A DNA stretch of 64,000 nucleotides from Neisseriaceae bacterium (lineage in GTDB: Bacteria > Pseudomonadota > Gammaproteobacteria > Burkholderiales > Neisseriaceae), in the NCBI GenBank assembly GCA_017934045.1, contig JAGBKK010000024.1, forward strand, positions 183,331 to 247,330, read 5' to 3'. Position numbers and translations under genes: made by a program. Below are positions 1-8,556 of the stretch, one piece after another; within the stretch, counting starts at the first letter, position 1; each line of letters begins with the position of its first letter. The notes below the pieces were generated by a model, which saw only the letters and a list, made by a program, of their open reading frames with translations, was not told the DNA's origin and ran no database searches.

Positions 1-4
1 AACA

Positions 5-895
5 TTGATTTACGCTATTTGCACTATCCCATTGATATATATATTAAATATTATCTGCCGTTTTATTTTCAGGCTGCCTGAAAGAACACGCCACGCAATA
101 ATGCGTATCACCGCCCTACCCTTATTCTCGCTGTGGTTTGTGTGGGGAATATGGGCGGCTTATACGCCAAGAACGGTTTATTATGCCGCAACAACGCACA
201 AAACATTAACAAAACCCATAAAAATCGCTTTAATTGCCGATTTACATTTAGGCGATTTAGTGGGCAATCGCTCCTTAAAACGCTTAAATCAAATATTACA
301 AACCGAAAACCCTGATCTTATCTTGCTTGCAGGCGATATTATTGACGACACACCTGATGAATATCGCCGTCAAAATATGGGGGCAGAACTTGCCAAAATA
401 GCGGCAAAATACCCTGTGTATGCGGTATTGGGCAATCACGACAATTATCGTGGCGTGCAGGCAGAAATTGAACACGATATGCAACAAGCAGGCGTGATTT
501 TATTGCGTGATGAAAGCGTTTTGTTTGCAGATAAAATTTGGCTCACAGGCAGACGCGATAAACAAGAAAAAAAGCGACTTACACCGCAAAAATTGATTAG
601 TGAAACCATGCGACAGTCGAACAAACCATTGATTGTGATTGATCATCAACCCGATAAAGCACAAGACAACGCCGCTGCTGGCTTTGATATTCAAGTCAGC
701 GGACACACGCACGCAGGGCAAACTTTTCCTGCCAATTATTTAATTCATCTGTTTCAACCGTTTGTGTATGGCAAGTATGAGATTGATAATATGCAACTTT
801 TTATAACCAGCGGTTACGGCTTATGGGGCATTCCCCTGCGTATCGGCACGCGTGCGGAAGTGATGATGATTGATTTTAGTTCGCCTGAAAGATGA
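5..895 (+). CDS. Metallophosphoesterase, YaeI/YkuE-like, membrane-anchored (5' end off window)
   Basis: This is a calcineurin-like metallophosphoesterase of the type with an N-terminal membrane anchor and a catalytic domain beyond it. Numbered from the TTG at position 5, hydrophobic segments cover about residues 1-22 and 36-52. The metal-binding motifs follow in order: ADLHLG (78-83), GDIID (110-114), GNHD (143-146) and GHTHAGQ (233-239). Family members hydrolyse phosphodiester or pyrophosphate bonds, and YaeI/YkuE relatives are linked to lipid-type substrates; the substrate here is unknown. The frame is open upstream of position 5, so the true start is probably outside the window. An uptake sequence is read through as FRLPER (residues 22-27). 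Confidence 0.85.
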   Translation: MIYAICTIPLIYILNIICRFIFRLPERTRHAIMRITALPLFSLWFVWGIWAAYTPRTVYYAATTHKTLTKPIKIALIADLHLGDLVGNRSLKRLNQILQTENPDLILLAGDIIDDTPDEYRRQNMGAELAKIAAKYPVYAVLGNHDNYRGVQAEIEHDMQQAGVILLRDESVLFADKIWLTGRRDKQEKKRLTPQKLISETMRQSNKPLIVIDHQPDKAQDNAAAGFDIQVSGHTHAGQTFPANYLIHLFQPFVYGKYEIDNMQLFITSGYGLWGIPLRIGTRAEVMMIDFSSPER

Positions 896-942
896 TTTTT
901 TTTCATACAAAATACATAAAAAGATGAATTTTTATATAAAAA

Positions 943-955
943 TGAATTGTTTTCA
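943..955. promoter_or_regulatory. MetR box upstream of metR
   Basis: The sequence TGAATTGTTTTCA matches the MetR operator consensus TGAA-N5-TTCA exactly. It lies about 95 bp upstream of the metR start, in an AT-rich stretch with two further ATGAATTTTT half-like motifs. Autoregulation by MetR is known in enterobacteria; here it is inferred from position. Confidence 0.55.
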
Positions 956-1048
956 TACTTAAAGTATTATAAAATGAATTTTTTTTATACGATTGCTTGA
1001 ACGCCATTCAATCAAGCATCAATAAACACAAAACAGGGAAGAAACAGT

Positions 1049-1969
1049 ATGAACAGTCCATTAGAACTTCGTCATTTACGCACACTGTTGGCATTACGCG
1101 AATGTGGTGGCGTATCGGCGGCAGCAAAGCGATTGTTTTTAACGCAATCGGCTTTGTCTCATCAAATCAAATTATTAGAAGATTTTTACAACGCACCTTT
1201 GTTTGAACGCAAAACGCAACCTGTGCAATTTACCGCAGTGGGGGAGCGGCTGTTGCGTTTGGCAGAAGAAATTTTGCCTGCGGTCATCACTTGCGGACGC
1301 GATATTGTGCAGTTGCTTGAAGGGGCAGCAGGTGAATTACGCATTGCGGTGGAATGCCACACTTGCTTTGACTGGTTAATGCCTGCAATGGATGATTTTC
1401 GTGCCGCTTGGCCTGCGATTGAATTGGATATTGTGTCAGGTTTTCAGGCAGACCCTGTATCGCTTTTGCTTACTCGCCGTGCTGATTTGGCGATTGTTTC
1501 CAAAGCCGAAGAAACAAATAATATTGTGTTTGATCCCCTATTTTCGTATGAAATGGTGGGCATTGCGGCGAAAAATCACCCACTGGCAAGCAAAAATGTA
1601 TGGCAAGCCGAAGATTTTATTGAAGAAACGTTGATTACTTATCCTGTGCCTGACGATATGTTGGATTTGTTGCGATTGGTACTCACCCCTGCTGGCATTT
1701 CGCCCAAACGCCGCACTTCTGAATTGACCATTGCGATTGTGCAGTTGGTTGCCAGTCGCCGTGGCATTGCCGCCCTGCCTTACTGGGCAGTTTTGCCATA
1801 TTTACAAAAAGGTTATGTCTCGGCACACCGCATTGGTAAAGGTTTGCGTAGTAATTTATACGCTGCCAAACGCACCGATGACAGTGCAACCAGTTATATC
1901 TCGCAATTTTGCCACATTGTCCGCAACCGCAGTTTTGCTGAATTGCCTGGTTTGAGTTTGATTGAATAA
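1049..1969 (+). CDS. metR: LysR-type regulator of methionine biosynthesis, MetR
   Basis: This is a LysR-family regulator of 306 residues, the usual length. The N-terminal winged helix-turn-helix spans about residues 5-62 and includes LTQSALSHQIKLLED. The C-terminal effector domain has MetR-specific stretches: LRIAVECHTCFDWLMPA, the ETLITYPV segment, and RRGIAALPYW near the end. MetR binds homocysteine and controls metE, metH and related genes. The start is an ATG preceded by GGGAAG. A perfect MetR box lies upstream, suggesting autoregulation. It stands alone, with glnB downstream behind a mobile-element remnant; no met target gene is adjacent. Confidence 0.9.
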   Translation: MNSPLELRHLRTLLALRECGGVSAAAKRLFLTQSALSHQIKLLEDFYNAPLFERKTQPVQFTAVGERLLRLAEEILPAVITCGRDIVQLLEGAAGELRIAVECHTCFDWLMPAMDDFRAAWPAIELDIVSGFQADPVSLLLTRRADLAIVSKAEETNNIVFDPLFSYEMVGIAAKNHPLASKNVWQAEDFIEETLITYPVPDDMLDLLRLVLTPAGISPKRRTSELTIAIVQLVASRRGIAALPYWAVLPYLQKGYVSAHRIGKGLRSNLYAAKRTDDSATSYISQFCHIVRNRSFAELPGLSLIE

Positions 1970-2025
1970 GGTGAAATCAAATATAATAGTGCAATTTTAA
2001 ATAGATAATTTGTTTCAGGCAGCCT

Positions 2026-2168
2026 GAAACCTTTGCAAAACTGGTAGATGTGGTAGATTTCAAAGTTGTAGTAGCACAGAAATCGAAGACATAACAATAG
2101 AAAGGCTACGATTTCAAGCAACGCACAACGAAGAAATGTGCCACAGATGCCTGTTTTGCAAAGGTTTC
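2026..2168. repeat. 143-bp MITE-like element with 16-bp perfect terminal inverted repeats
   Basis: GAAACCTTTGCAAAAC at 2026-2041 is the exact reverse complement of GTTTTGCAAAGGTTTC at 2153-2168. The interior is non-coding. CCTTTGCAAAA ends are typical of IS5-family (IS1106-like) elements in Neisseria, so this looks like a non-autonomous deletion derivative. An intact uptake sequence abuts the left end and a shortened one (TTTCAGCCTGAAA) abuts the right end. It fills most of the metR-glnB spacer and may carry or displace the glnB promoter. Confidence 0.65.
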
Positions 2169-2188
2169 AGCCTGAAAAATATATATAG

Positions 2189-2539
<351 letters not shown>

Positions 2540-2549
2540 TATTTCGTAG

Positions 2550-2571
2550 GGTGGGCAACTTGTTGCCCACC
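2550..2571. repeat. GGTGGGCAAC perfect hairpin downstream of glnB
   Basis: GGTGGGCAAC, two T residues, then GTTGCCCACC form a perfect 10-bp inverted repeat just after the glnB stop. No strong T-run follows. The same GTGGG/CCCAC module recurs near 10990-11015 and at 22172-22253, so it looks like a dispersed extragenic palindrome family that could also stabilise or terminate glnB mRNA. Confidence 0.5.
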
Positions 2572-2663
2572 GTAACTCGAACAACGCAAGCAAAATCAAA
2601 TACAACATTTCAATAACGGCATTTGTTACAATGCACCATTCTCATCTTTCAAAAAACACAACA

Positions 2664-4022
2664 ATGAAACACATTCACATTATTGGCATTGGTGGCACTT
2701 TTATGGGGTCTTTGGCGGCTTTGGCGGTGGAGGCTGGCTTTACCGTTACAGGTTGCGACCATAAAATGTATCCGCCAATGAGTACGCAGTTGGAAAAATT
2801 GGGCATTCACGCGTATGAAGGCTTTGACGCTGAACAGTTAAACGAATATCAAGCGGATATATATGTCATCGGCAATGTTGCCAAACGCACGATGCCTGTG
2901 GTTGAAGAAATTTTAAATCGCAAATTGCCCTATACTTCGGGCCCACAGTGGTTGGCGGAAAATATTTTGCAACAATGCACGGTATTGGCGGTGGCTGGCA
3001 CGCACGGTAAAACCACAACCGCGTCTATGTTGGCGTGGATTTTGGAATATGCTGGACTCAAACCTGGTTTTCTCATCGGCGGTGTGCCGCAAAATTTTAC
3101 GCTTTCGGCAAGGCTACCCAAAGGCGATAAAAAATTGTTTGTCATCGAAGCAGACGAATACGACACCGCCTTTTTCGATAAACGCTCCAAGTTTGTGCAT
3201 TATCACCCCACGGTGGCAGTGTTGAATAATTTAGAATTTGACCACGCCGATATTTTTCCTGATTTAGCGGCGATTGAAACGCAGTTTCATCATCTCATTC
3301 GCACCGTGCCAAGTAACGGTTTGGTGGTGGTAAATGCACTTTCAGGCAGCCTGAAAAGTGTTTTGGATAAAGGTTGTTGGACGGAAACGCAATTTTTTAA
3401 TAATCAAAACGCTTTGCATTGTCAAGACAACGCAGACGGTGGTTTTGATATTGTTTCAGGCAGCCTAAAAGTGGGCGAAATTAGGTGGGAACTCACTGGA
3501 AAACACAATCAGAGCAACGCTTTGGCGGCATTAACTGCGGCACAATTTGTTGGCGTGTCATTTAAACAATCGTGCGAAGCCTTGTCGCAATTCAAAAGTG
3601 TCAAACGCAGAATGGAACTCAAAGGCACGGTAAATGGTGTCGCCGTGTATGACGACTTTGCTCATCACCCCACGGCGATTGCCACGGTGTTGGACGGCGT
3701 GAAACGCACGAAAAAATCAGGTCGCATTATCGCCGTGTTAGAGCCGCGTTCTAATACGATGAAAATCGGCACCCTGAAAGATCAACTCGCACCGTCTTTG
3801 GCGTTGGCAGACAAAGTCTTTTGTTACGCAGGTGGCATAGACTGGAATGTGAAGAACGCCTTACAACCCTTGGGCGACAAAGCAGGCGTGTTTGATGATT
3901 TCAATCAAATGTTAAACAACATTGTCGCCACCGCACAATCGGGCGATGATATTGTGGTGATGAGTAACGGCGGCTTTCAAGGCATTCACGGTAAGTTGCT
4001 GGATTTATTAAAGAAAAAATAA
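2664..4022 (+). CDS. mpl: UDP-MurNAc:L-Ala-gamma-D-Glu-meso-DAP ligase, Mpl
   Basis: Mpl re-attaches the recycled tripeptide to UDP-MurNAc in the cytoplasm during murein recycling. The Mur-ligase ATP motif is AGTHGKTTTA; family-specific stretches include GIGGTFMG, SGPQWL, EADEYDTAFFDKRSKFVHY, NNLEFDHADIF, YDDFAHHPTAI and LEPRSNTMK. The frame extends to an ATG at 2631, but a good extended -10 (TGTTACAAT) covers 2624-2632, so the ATG at 2664 is preferred, giving 452 residues and matching the family N-terminus. Two uptake sequences are translated in frame as LSGSLK and VSGSLK. AmpD, which supplies the tripeptide, is encoded at 42.8 kb. Confidence 0.93.
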   Translation: MKHIHIIGIGGTFMGSLAALAVEAGFTVTGCDHKMYPPMSTQLEKLGIHAYEGFDAEQLNEYQADIYVIGNVAKRTMPVVEEILNRKLPYTSGPQWLAENILQQCTVLAVAGTHGKTTTASMLAWILEYAGLKPGFLIGGVPQNFTLSARLPKGDKKLFVIEADEYDTAFFDKRSKFVHYHPTVAVLNNLEFDHADIFPDLAAIETQFHHLIRTVPSNGLVVVNALSGSLKSVLDKGCWTETQFFNNQNALHCQDNADGGFDIVSGSLKVGEIRWELTGKHNQSNALAALTAAQFVGVSFKQSCEALSQFKSVKRRMELKGTVNGVAVYDDFAHHPTAIATVLDGVKRTKKSGRIIAVLEPRSNTMKIGTLKDQLAPSLALADKVFCYAGGIDWNVKNALQPLGDKAGVFDDFNQMLNNIVATAQSGDDIVVMSNGGFQGIHGKLLDLLKKK

Positions 4023-4059
4023 TCTTTCAGGCTGCCTGAACGATTTTTGGAATAAACAA

Positions 4060-5517
4060 ATGTACCGCTTATTGCCTGTTTTACATACATTATTCAAATT
4101 AAGTTGTCTATTTTCACCGATACTGCTGTTGCCTGCCATTGTGTCGTGGTTGTATATGGACGGCTTAATGTGGGTGCATTTAGGCTCGGCGGCGTTTGCG
4201 TTTATCTCATCATCAATTTGCTGGCTTGCCACCAAACCGTTCAAAAAAGAACTACGCACACGAGACGGCTTTTTATTAGCCACAGGCTTGTGGGTAGGCT
4301 TTGCCGCGGTTGCCGCCGTGCCGTTTTACTTTGGCGTACCACAAATGTCGCCGATTGAAGCCTATTTTGAAGCGGTTTCAGGCTTGACCACCACAGGGGC
4401 AACGATGATTGCCAGTTTGGATACACTCGCACCGTCTCTCAACTTTTGGCGACATCTGCTCAACTGGATTGGCGGTTTGGGTATTATTATTTTGGCTGTT
4501 GCCATTTTGCCCATGTTGGGCGTGGGCGGTATGCAGTTATTTCGTTCCGAAGTATCAGGTTTGAACAAAGGCAGTCGCTTTATGCCCCGCATTCGCCAAA
4601 TGGCAAAGAGTATGTGGTTGATTTATATCATCTTTACACTCATCACCCTATTTGCCTTACGCTTTGCAGGAATGAGCTGGTTTGACGCATTGTGCCACGC
4701 TATGTCGTGCATTGCCTTGGGCGGATTTTCCACACACAGCGAAAGCATTGCCTATTTTAACTCGCCCCTGATTGAAAGCATTTTAATTATCGGTATGATT
4801 TTGGGTGCCATCAGTTTTACCAACCACTTTTCCGTTTTACAACAACGCAGCCTGAAAATCTACTGGAAAGATTTAGAAGTGCGTTCAACACTGTTTTTAA
4901 TCATCATCAGCACATTGATTATGGCGTTTTCGCTGTGGGTGCAAGATTTTTACCCCTTTGGTGAAGCGATACGACACACCCTATTTGCCATTGTCTCGAT
5001 TGGCACAGCGTGCGGTTATTCCACCGAAAACTTTGGGGCGTGGCCTTTGGCTTCATCGTTATGGCTATTTTTCTTGGCAAATGTATTAGCCAACGCAGGT
5101 TCAACAGGCGGCGGCATTAAAATGATTCGCTTGCTTGTCTTGGTTAAATTTATGTTGCGTGAAATGACGCTGCTGTTACACCCCAAAGCCGTTAGAATGG
5201 TTAAAATCAACGACTTAAACATTCCCGAACGCACTGCCCTAACCGTGTTAGCGTTTGTGTTTGTGTATTTTGCATCTGTGGTGTCGTTTTCCTTTGTGCT
5301 TATGGCAAGCGGTTTTGACTTTGTCTCCGCCGTTAGCACGGTGGTCAGTTGCATCACCAACACAGGCCCCGCATTAGGCATAACCGACCCATCACATTCA
5401 TCGTGGTTAGGGTTAAGCAATTTTCAAAAAATCACTTGCAGCATTATTATGTTGGTCGGTCGTTTGGAAGTGGTTACGGTGTTTATCTTATTTACCCCTG
5501 CGTATTGGCGAAGATAA
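4060..5517 (+). CDS. trkH: Trk-type potassium uptake channel subunit TrkH
   Basis: This 485-residue polytopic inner-membrane protein belongs to the TrkH/KtrB family. Four pore-loop selectivity-filter segments are visible: LTTTGAT (109-115), ALGGFS (219-224), IGTACGYS (314-321) and CITNTGPA (431-438). Late in the protein is the intramembrane-gate-like glycine-rich loop NAGSTGGGIK (about 345-354). TrkH moves K+ with the regulatory NAD-binding protein TrkA, which is not in the window. The gene follows mpl after a single uptake sequence and could be cotranscribed with it. No clear ribosome-binding site is visible before the ATG. Confidence 0.92.
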   Translation: MYRLLPVLHTLFKLSCLFSPILLLPAIVSWLYMDGLMWVHLGSAAFAFISSSICWLATKPFKKELRTRDGFLLATGLWVGFAAVAAVPFYFGVPQMSPIEAYFEAVSGLTTTGATMIASLDTLAPSLNFWRHLLNWIGGLGIIILAVAILPMLGVGGMQLFRSEVSGLNKGSRFMPRIRQMAKSMWLIYIIFTLITLFALRFAGMSWFDALCHAMSCIALGGFSTHSESIAYFNSPLIESILIIGMILGAISFTNHFSVLQQRSLKIYWKDLEVRSTLFLIIISTLIMAFSLWVQDFYPFGEAIRHTLFAIVSIGTACGYSTENFGAWPLASSLWLFFLANVLANAGSTGGGIKMIRLLVLVKFMLREMTLLLHPKAVRMVKINDLNIPERTALTVLAFVFVYFASVVSFSFVLMASGFDFVSAVSTVVSCITNTGPALGITDPSHSSWLGLSNFQKITCSIIMLVGRLEVVTVFILFTPAYWRR

Positions 5518-5643
5518 TTTTCAGGCTGCCTGAAAGATTTCATTTAATCTAATTTAATCTTTCAGAACTTCTAAAATAACATTAAAATGTAATGTTCAGG
5601 CTACCTGAAATTGACTAACAGACAAAAACGAAAGAGATTAACT

Positions 5644-7605
5644 ATGAAAAACAAATATTTAAATAAAATTTCGCTCATTGCATTAACAGCACTGCTTGCC
5701 GCTTGCACGGCTTCTACACAACGAGACGAAGTAGTTCCTGTGGCAGAAACCAAAGTGGAACTGCCCAAAAACTATCATTATCACCTGCCGCATTTTGCAC
5801 ACCATTCAGACCGACAACACTTAATCGACAATTTTTATCGCTATCGCAATGCGATGAATGCGGTGAAACAGGGCGATCATTTTCAGGCAGCCGATTATTT
5901 AGCCGACCAACATTCGCCTGACGCTTTGAAAAACAATCTGCGTCAAGCGTGGCTTAACAAATTGGGCGACAATGCTGATTGGGAAAATTTTGCACAACAA
6001 TACGCCCTGCTGCCTGAAAGCAGTCGCACAAAAAACATTAACTGTTACAACGAGTTAATGACCATCACCCAAACCAAAACCATTTCATTAGAAGCGGCAG
6101 TTCAAGCCAAATCCAATGACAATCTGCCTGCCGCTTGCGTGAAATTGATTACCGCTGCCGCTTATACAGGCAGCCTGAATAAAGATGAAGTATTCAAACG
6201 CGTGTGGGTGTCGCTTGCCTACAACAAAACCAGTGAAGCCAGAGCATTAGCAGACGCTTTGAATGAACCCCTGCCCAACAAATTAGGCATACAAACCACC
6301 ACCACAACCAGTGTGCAAAAAAAAGGCAAGAAAAAAATCAAAACCAAACACACGAGTGTTCAGTTGCCAAACGGTTCTCGTGCCAGCAACGCCGCCGCTT
6401 TATACAGCATTGTGTCGCCTGATGGTCGCAATAAAAGCAATGTTTCCGCTCAATTTAACACCCTTTCAGGCAGCCTGAAAGCCGATGAAAAAGCCTTTGC
6501 ACACGGTATTTTGGGCTTATCTTCTGCCAAAGATTTGAATATGACGGCGGCATTACACCATTTTCAGGCTGCCAATCCTGCGTTTTTCAGCGAAGAACAA
6601 TGGGAATGGTATGCTCGTGCCGCCTTGCGTTTGAATCGTTGGGATTTAGTGGAAAACATTATCAGCCAAATGCCTGAAAACTTGCAAAACACGGCTAAAT
6701 GGCAATATTGGCAGGCGCGTGCGTATGAAAACAATGGCAAACAACAGCAAGCAACGCCGTTATATCAAGCAGCGGCGGACAGTGGTCGCAATTTCTATGC
6801 ACTTTTATCGCAAGAAGAATTGGGCATTCCCTTAAATGCCAAAAACAACGCCGAAGCACAAATTCCTTTAATAAACAATATATTACAAAATAAAGCTATC
6901 AATCAGGCTTTGGTTTTGTTTGAAGAAGCGTATCAAACAGGCAATCGTGAAATGCGAGTGGCGGCGGGCTTGCAATGGCGGTATGCGGTTGCCAATTTTG
7001 ATGAACCCAACTTAATTGCGTCTGCCCAATTAGCCAACGATATTGGCTTTTACGAAATGGCGATTTACAGTGCTGATAAAACCAATCATCTTTTGAATTT
7101 CGATTTGCGTTATCTATCGCCATATCGTGAAACGATGAACTATTATGCCCATCAAAACGGCATAGACCCTGCGTGGGCGTATGGCATTATTCGCCAAGAA
7201 AGCCGTTTTATGATGACCGCTCAAAGTGGTGTGGGGGCAAGCGGTTTAATGCAAATCATGCCTGCCACCGCAAGGCTGATTGCCAAACAAATCGGCATTT
7301 CCGATTACGACATTAACGATTTGAACACCAACATTCAAATGGGGACTTGGTATTTGGCAGATGGACGCAACAAATTAGGCAGCGAAGTGTTAGCCACCGC
7401 AGGCTACAACGCAGGCCCACACCGTGCAAGAAAATGGCAAGCCAATGTGCCTTTGGAAGGGGCAATTTACGCCGAAACCATACCCTTTAACGAAACCCGC
7501 GATTATGTGAAAAAAGTGATGACCAACACCATGTACTACAACGCCCTATTCGGCAATTCAGGCAGCCTGAAACAAAGAATGGGCACTGTGGCGGCAAGGG
7601 ATTAA
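5644..7605 (+). CDS. slt: Soluble lytic murein transglycosylase, Slt70/LtgA-like lipoprotein
   Basis: This 653-residue lipoprotein cleaves the MurNAc-GlcNAc bond to leave 1,6-anhydroMurNAc ends. The ATG at 5644 is chosen over an upstream in-frame TTG because it follows AAAGAG and starts a lipoprotein signal ending in LLAAC, with Cys21 as the lipidation site. A long alpha-superhelical U/L region precedes the C-terminal SLT domain: IIRQESRF with catalytic Glu519, then GASGLMQIMPATA, NIQMGTWYL and TAGYNAGP. Gonococcal LtgA is the closest known architecture. Three uptake sequences are read in frame (TGSLN, LSGSLK, SGSLK). The eikDUS-like variant AGGCTACCTGAA lies just upstream. Confidence 0.9.
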   Translation: MKNKYLNKISLIALTALLAACTASTQRDEVVPVAETKVELPKNYHYHLPHFAHHSDRQHLIDNFYRYRNAMNAVKQGDHFQAADYLADQHSPDALKNNLRQAWLNKLGDNADWENFAQQYALLPESSRTKNINCYNELMTITQTKTISLEAAVQAKSNDNLPAACVKLITAAAYTGSLNKDEVFKRVWVSLAYNKTSEARALADALNEPLPNKLGIQTTTTTSVQKKGKKKIKTKHTSVQLPNGSRASNAAALYSIVSPDGRNKSNVSAQFNTLSGSLKADEKAFAHGILGLSSAKDLNMTAALHHFQAANPAFFSEEQWEWYARAALRLNRWDLVENIISQMPENLQNTAKWQYWQARAYENNGKQQQATPLYQAAADSGRNFYALLSQEELGIPLNAKNNAEAQIPLINNILQNKAINQALVLFEEAYQTGNREMRVAAGLQWRYAVANFDEPNLIASAQLANDIGFYEMAIYSADKTNHLLNFDLRYLSPYRETMNYYAHQNGIDPAWAYGIIRQESRFMMTAQSGVGASGLMQIMPATARLIAKQIGISDYDINDLNTNIQMGTWYLADGRNKLGSEVLATAGYNAGPHRARKWQANVPLEGAIYAETIPFNETRDYVKKVMTNTMYYNALFGNSGSLKQRMGTVAARD

Positions 7606-7619
7606 ATGCGTTTTGGCAT

Positions 7620-7648
7620 TTGATTAAGCAAAAAATAAAGTATATAAT
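7620..7648 (+). promoter_or_regulatory. Sigma-70 promoter for the kinase-like gene
   Basis: TTGATT at 7620-7625 and TATAAT at 7643-7648 are separated by 17 bp, giving a predicted transcription start near 7655, about 75 nt before the downstream ATG. Confidence 0.55.
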
Positions 7649-7657
7649 TTGCATAAA

Positions 7658-7682
7658 AATTTGCCCCAATTTAGGGCAAATT
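7658..7682 (+). other. Hairpin at the predicted mRNA 5' end
   Basis: AATTTGCCC (7658-7666) pairs with GGGCAAATT (7674-7682). There is no T-run, so a terminator is unlikely unless weak. Given the promoter just upstream, the hairpin would lie at the very 5' end of the mRNA, a position that often protects transcripts from decay. Confidence 0.45.
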
Positions 7683-7728
7683 GACATTATATATTCAATA
7701 AACAATCAAACAAAACAGGGAAAACACA

Positions 7729-8532
7729 ATGAATTACGATGAAGAATTGCGTATTTTATTACCGCAACAAGTCAAACCATTGCAACGCTATTATTTACAA
7801 AACGACCAATATGTTTGGGTTCGCAAAGCAAGTAATGGCAATCCAATGATTTACTATAAGTTATTGAAAATACTCACTGTTTATATTTTCAAGTTGCCTA
7901 TTTTTCAGCCTGCCTATCGTGGCAAAAATTTAGCGATTATCGATGAAGCACGCCGATTAAACGAATTAAATCAAGCCCATATATCCGCCCCCAAACTGCT
8001 TGCCCAATGCCACAATGGCTTAATGATGAGCGATTTAGGCAAAGGTCAGCCATTAAAAACATTAGATGATTTAATGGCAAACCGAGCCGACTGCAAAATG
8101 GCGATTTTTCCTGTATGGAAAATGGGCATAGACGCATTGTTAAATTTGCACAACAAAGGACAGTATCTTTCACAAGCGTTTGCCCGCAATATGATAGAAC
8201 TGACTGATAAACGAGTGGCTTTTTTGGATTTTGAAGAAGACCCTGCCAACATTTTAAGCATCACCGAATGCCAAGTGCGTGATATTGTGTTTTATTTGCT
8301 TTCCACCGTGCATTACTTTTGGGACGAAACCGACATTGAAGATGCCTTAAATTATTGCAACGAACAACACCCACACACCCCACCCGAAACCTTGGCATTA
8401 TTTTTCAAAACCGTTAAAAAATTCAAATGGATACGATATTTGCATAGCCCCTATCTTATGGGCAGAGACGGCAAACGCTTCGCCAAAAGCATTCGATTTT
8501 TGGCTAACTTATTGGAGAGAATAGAAAAATAA
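7729..8532 (+). CDS. Protein-kinase-fold protein, lipopolysaccharide-kinase-like
   Basis: This 267-residue protein resembles the atypical kinase superfamily that includes heptose kinases and RIO/Bud32 proteins. Features seen: a VWVRKAS segment fitting the ATP-lysine strand, a catalytic-loop-like stretch LHNKGQYLSQAFARNMI, and LDFEEDP, which fits the DFG-type metal-binding motif. It has no signal peptide. RBS-like AGGG precedes the ATG. The next gene is convergent (slam) with one uptake sequence between. The substrate is not evident; LPS-core or small-molecule phosphorylation are guesses. Confidence 0.6.
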   Translation: MNYDEELRILLPQQVKPLQRYYLQNDQYVWVRKASNGNPMIYYKLLKILTVYIFKLPIFQPAYRGKNLAIIDEARRLNELNQAHISAPKLLAQCHNGLMMSDLGKGQPLKTLDDLMANRADCKMAIFPVWKMGIDALLNLHNKGQYLSQAFARNMIELTDKRVAFLDFEEDPANILSITECQVRDIVFYLLSTVHYFWDETDIEDALNYCNEQHPHTPPETLALFFKTVKKFKWIRYLHSPYLMGRDGKRFAKSIRFLANLLERIEK

Positions 8533-8556
8533 ACATTCAGGCTGCCTGAAACAATA

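Noticed and set aside
7658..7682. Terminator of the lytic transglycosylase gene
   Set aside because: The hairpin lacks a T-run on the plus strand and lies after a good promoter, so a 5'-leader hairpin is more likely.
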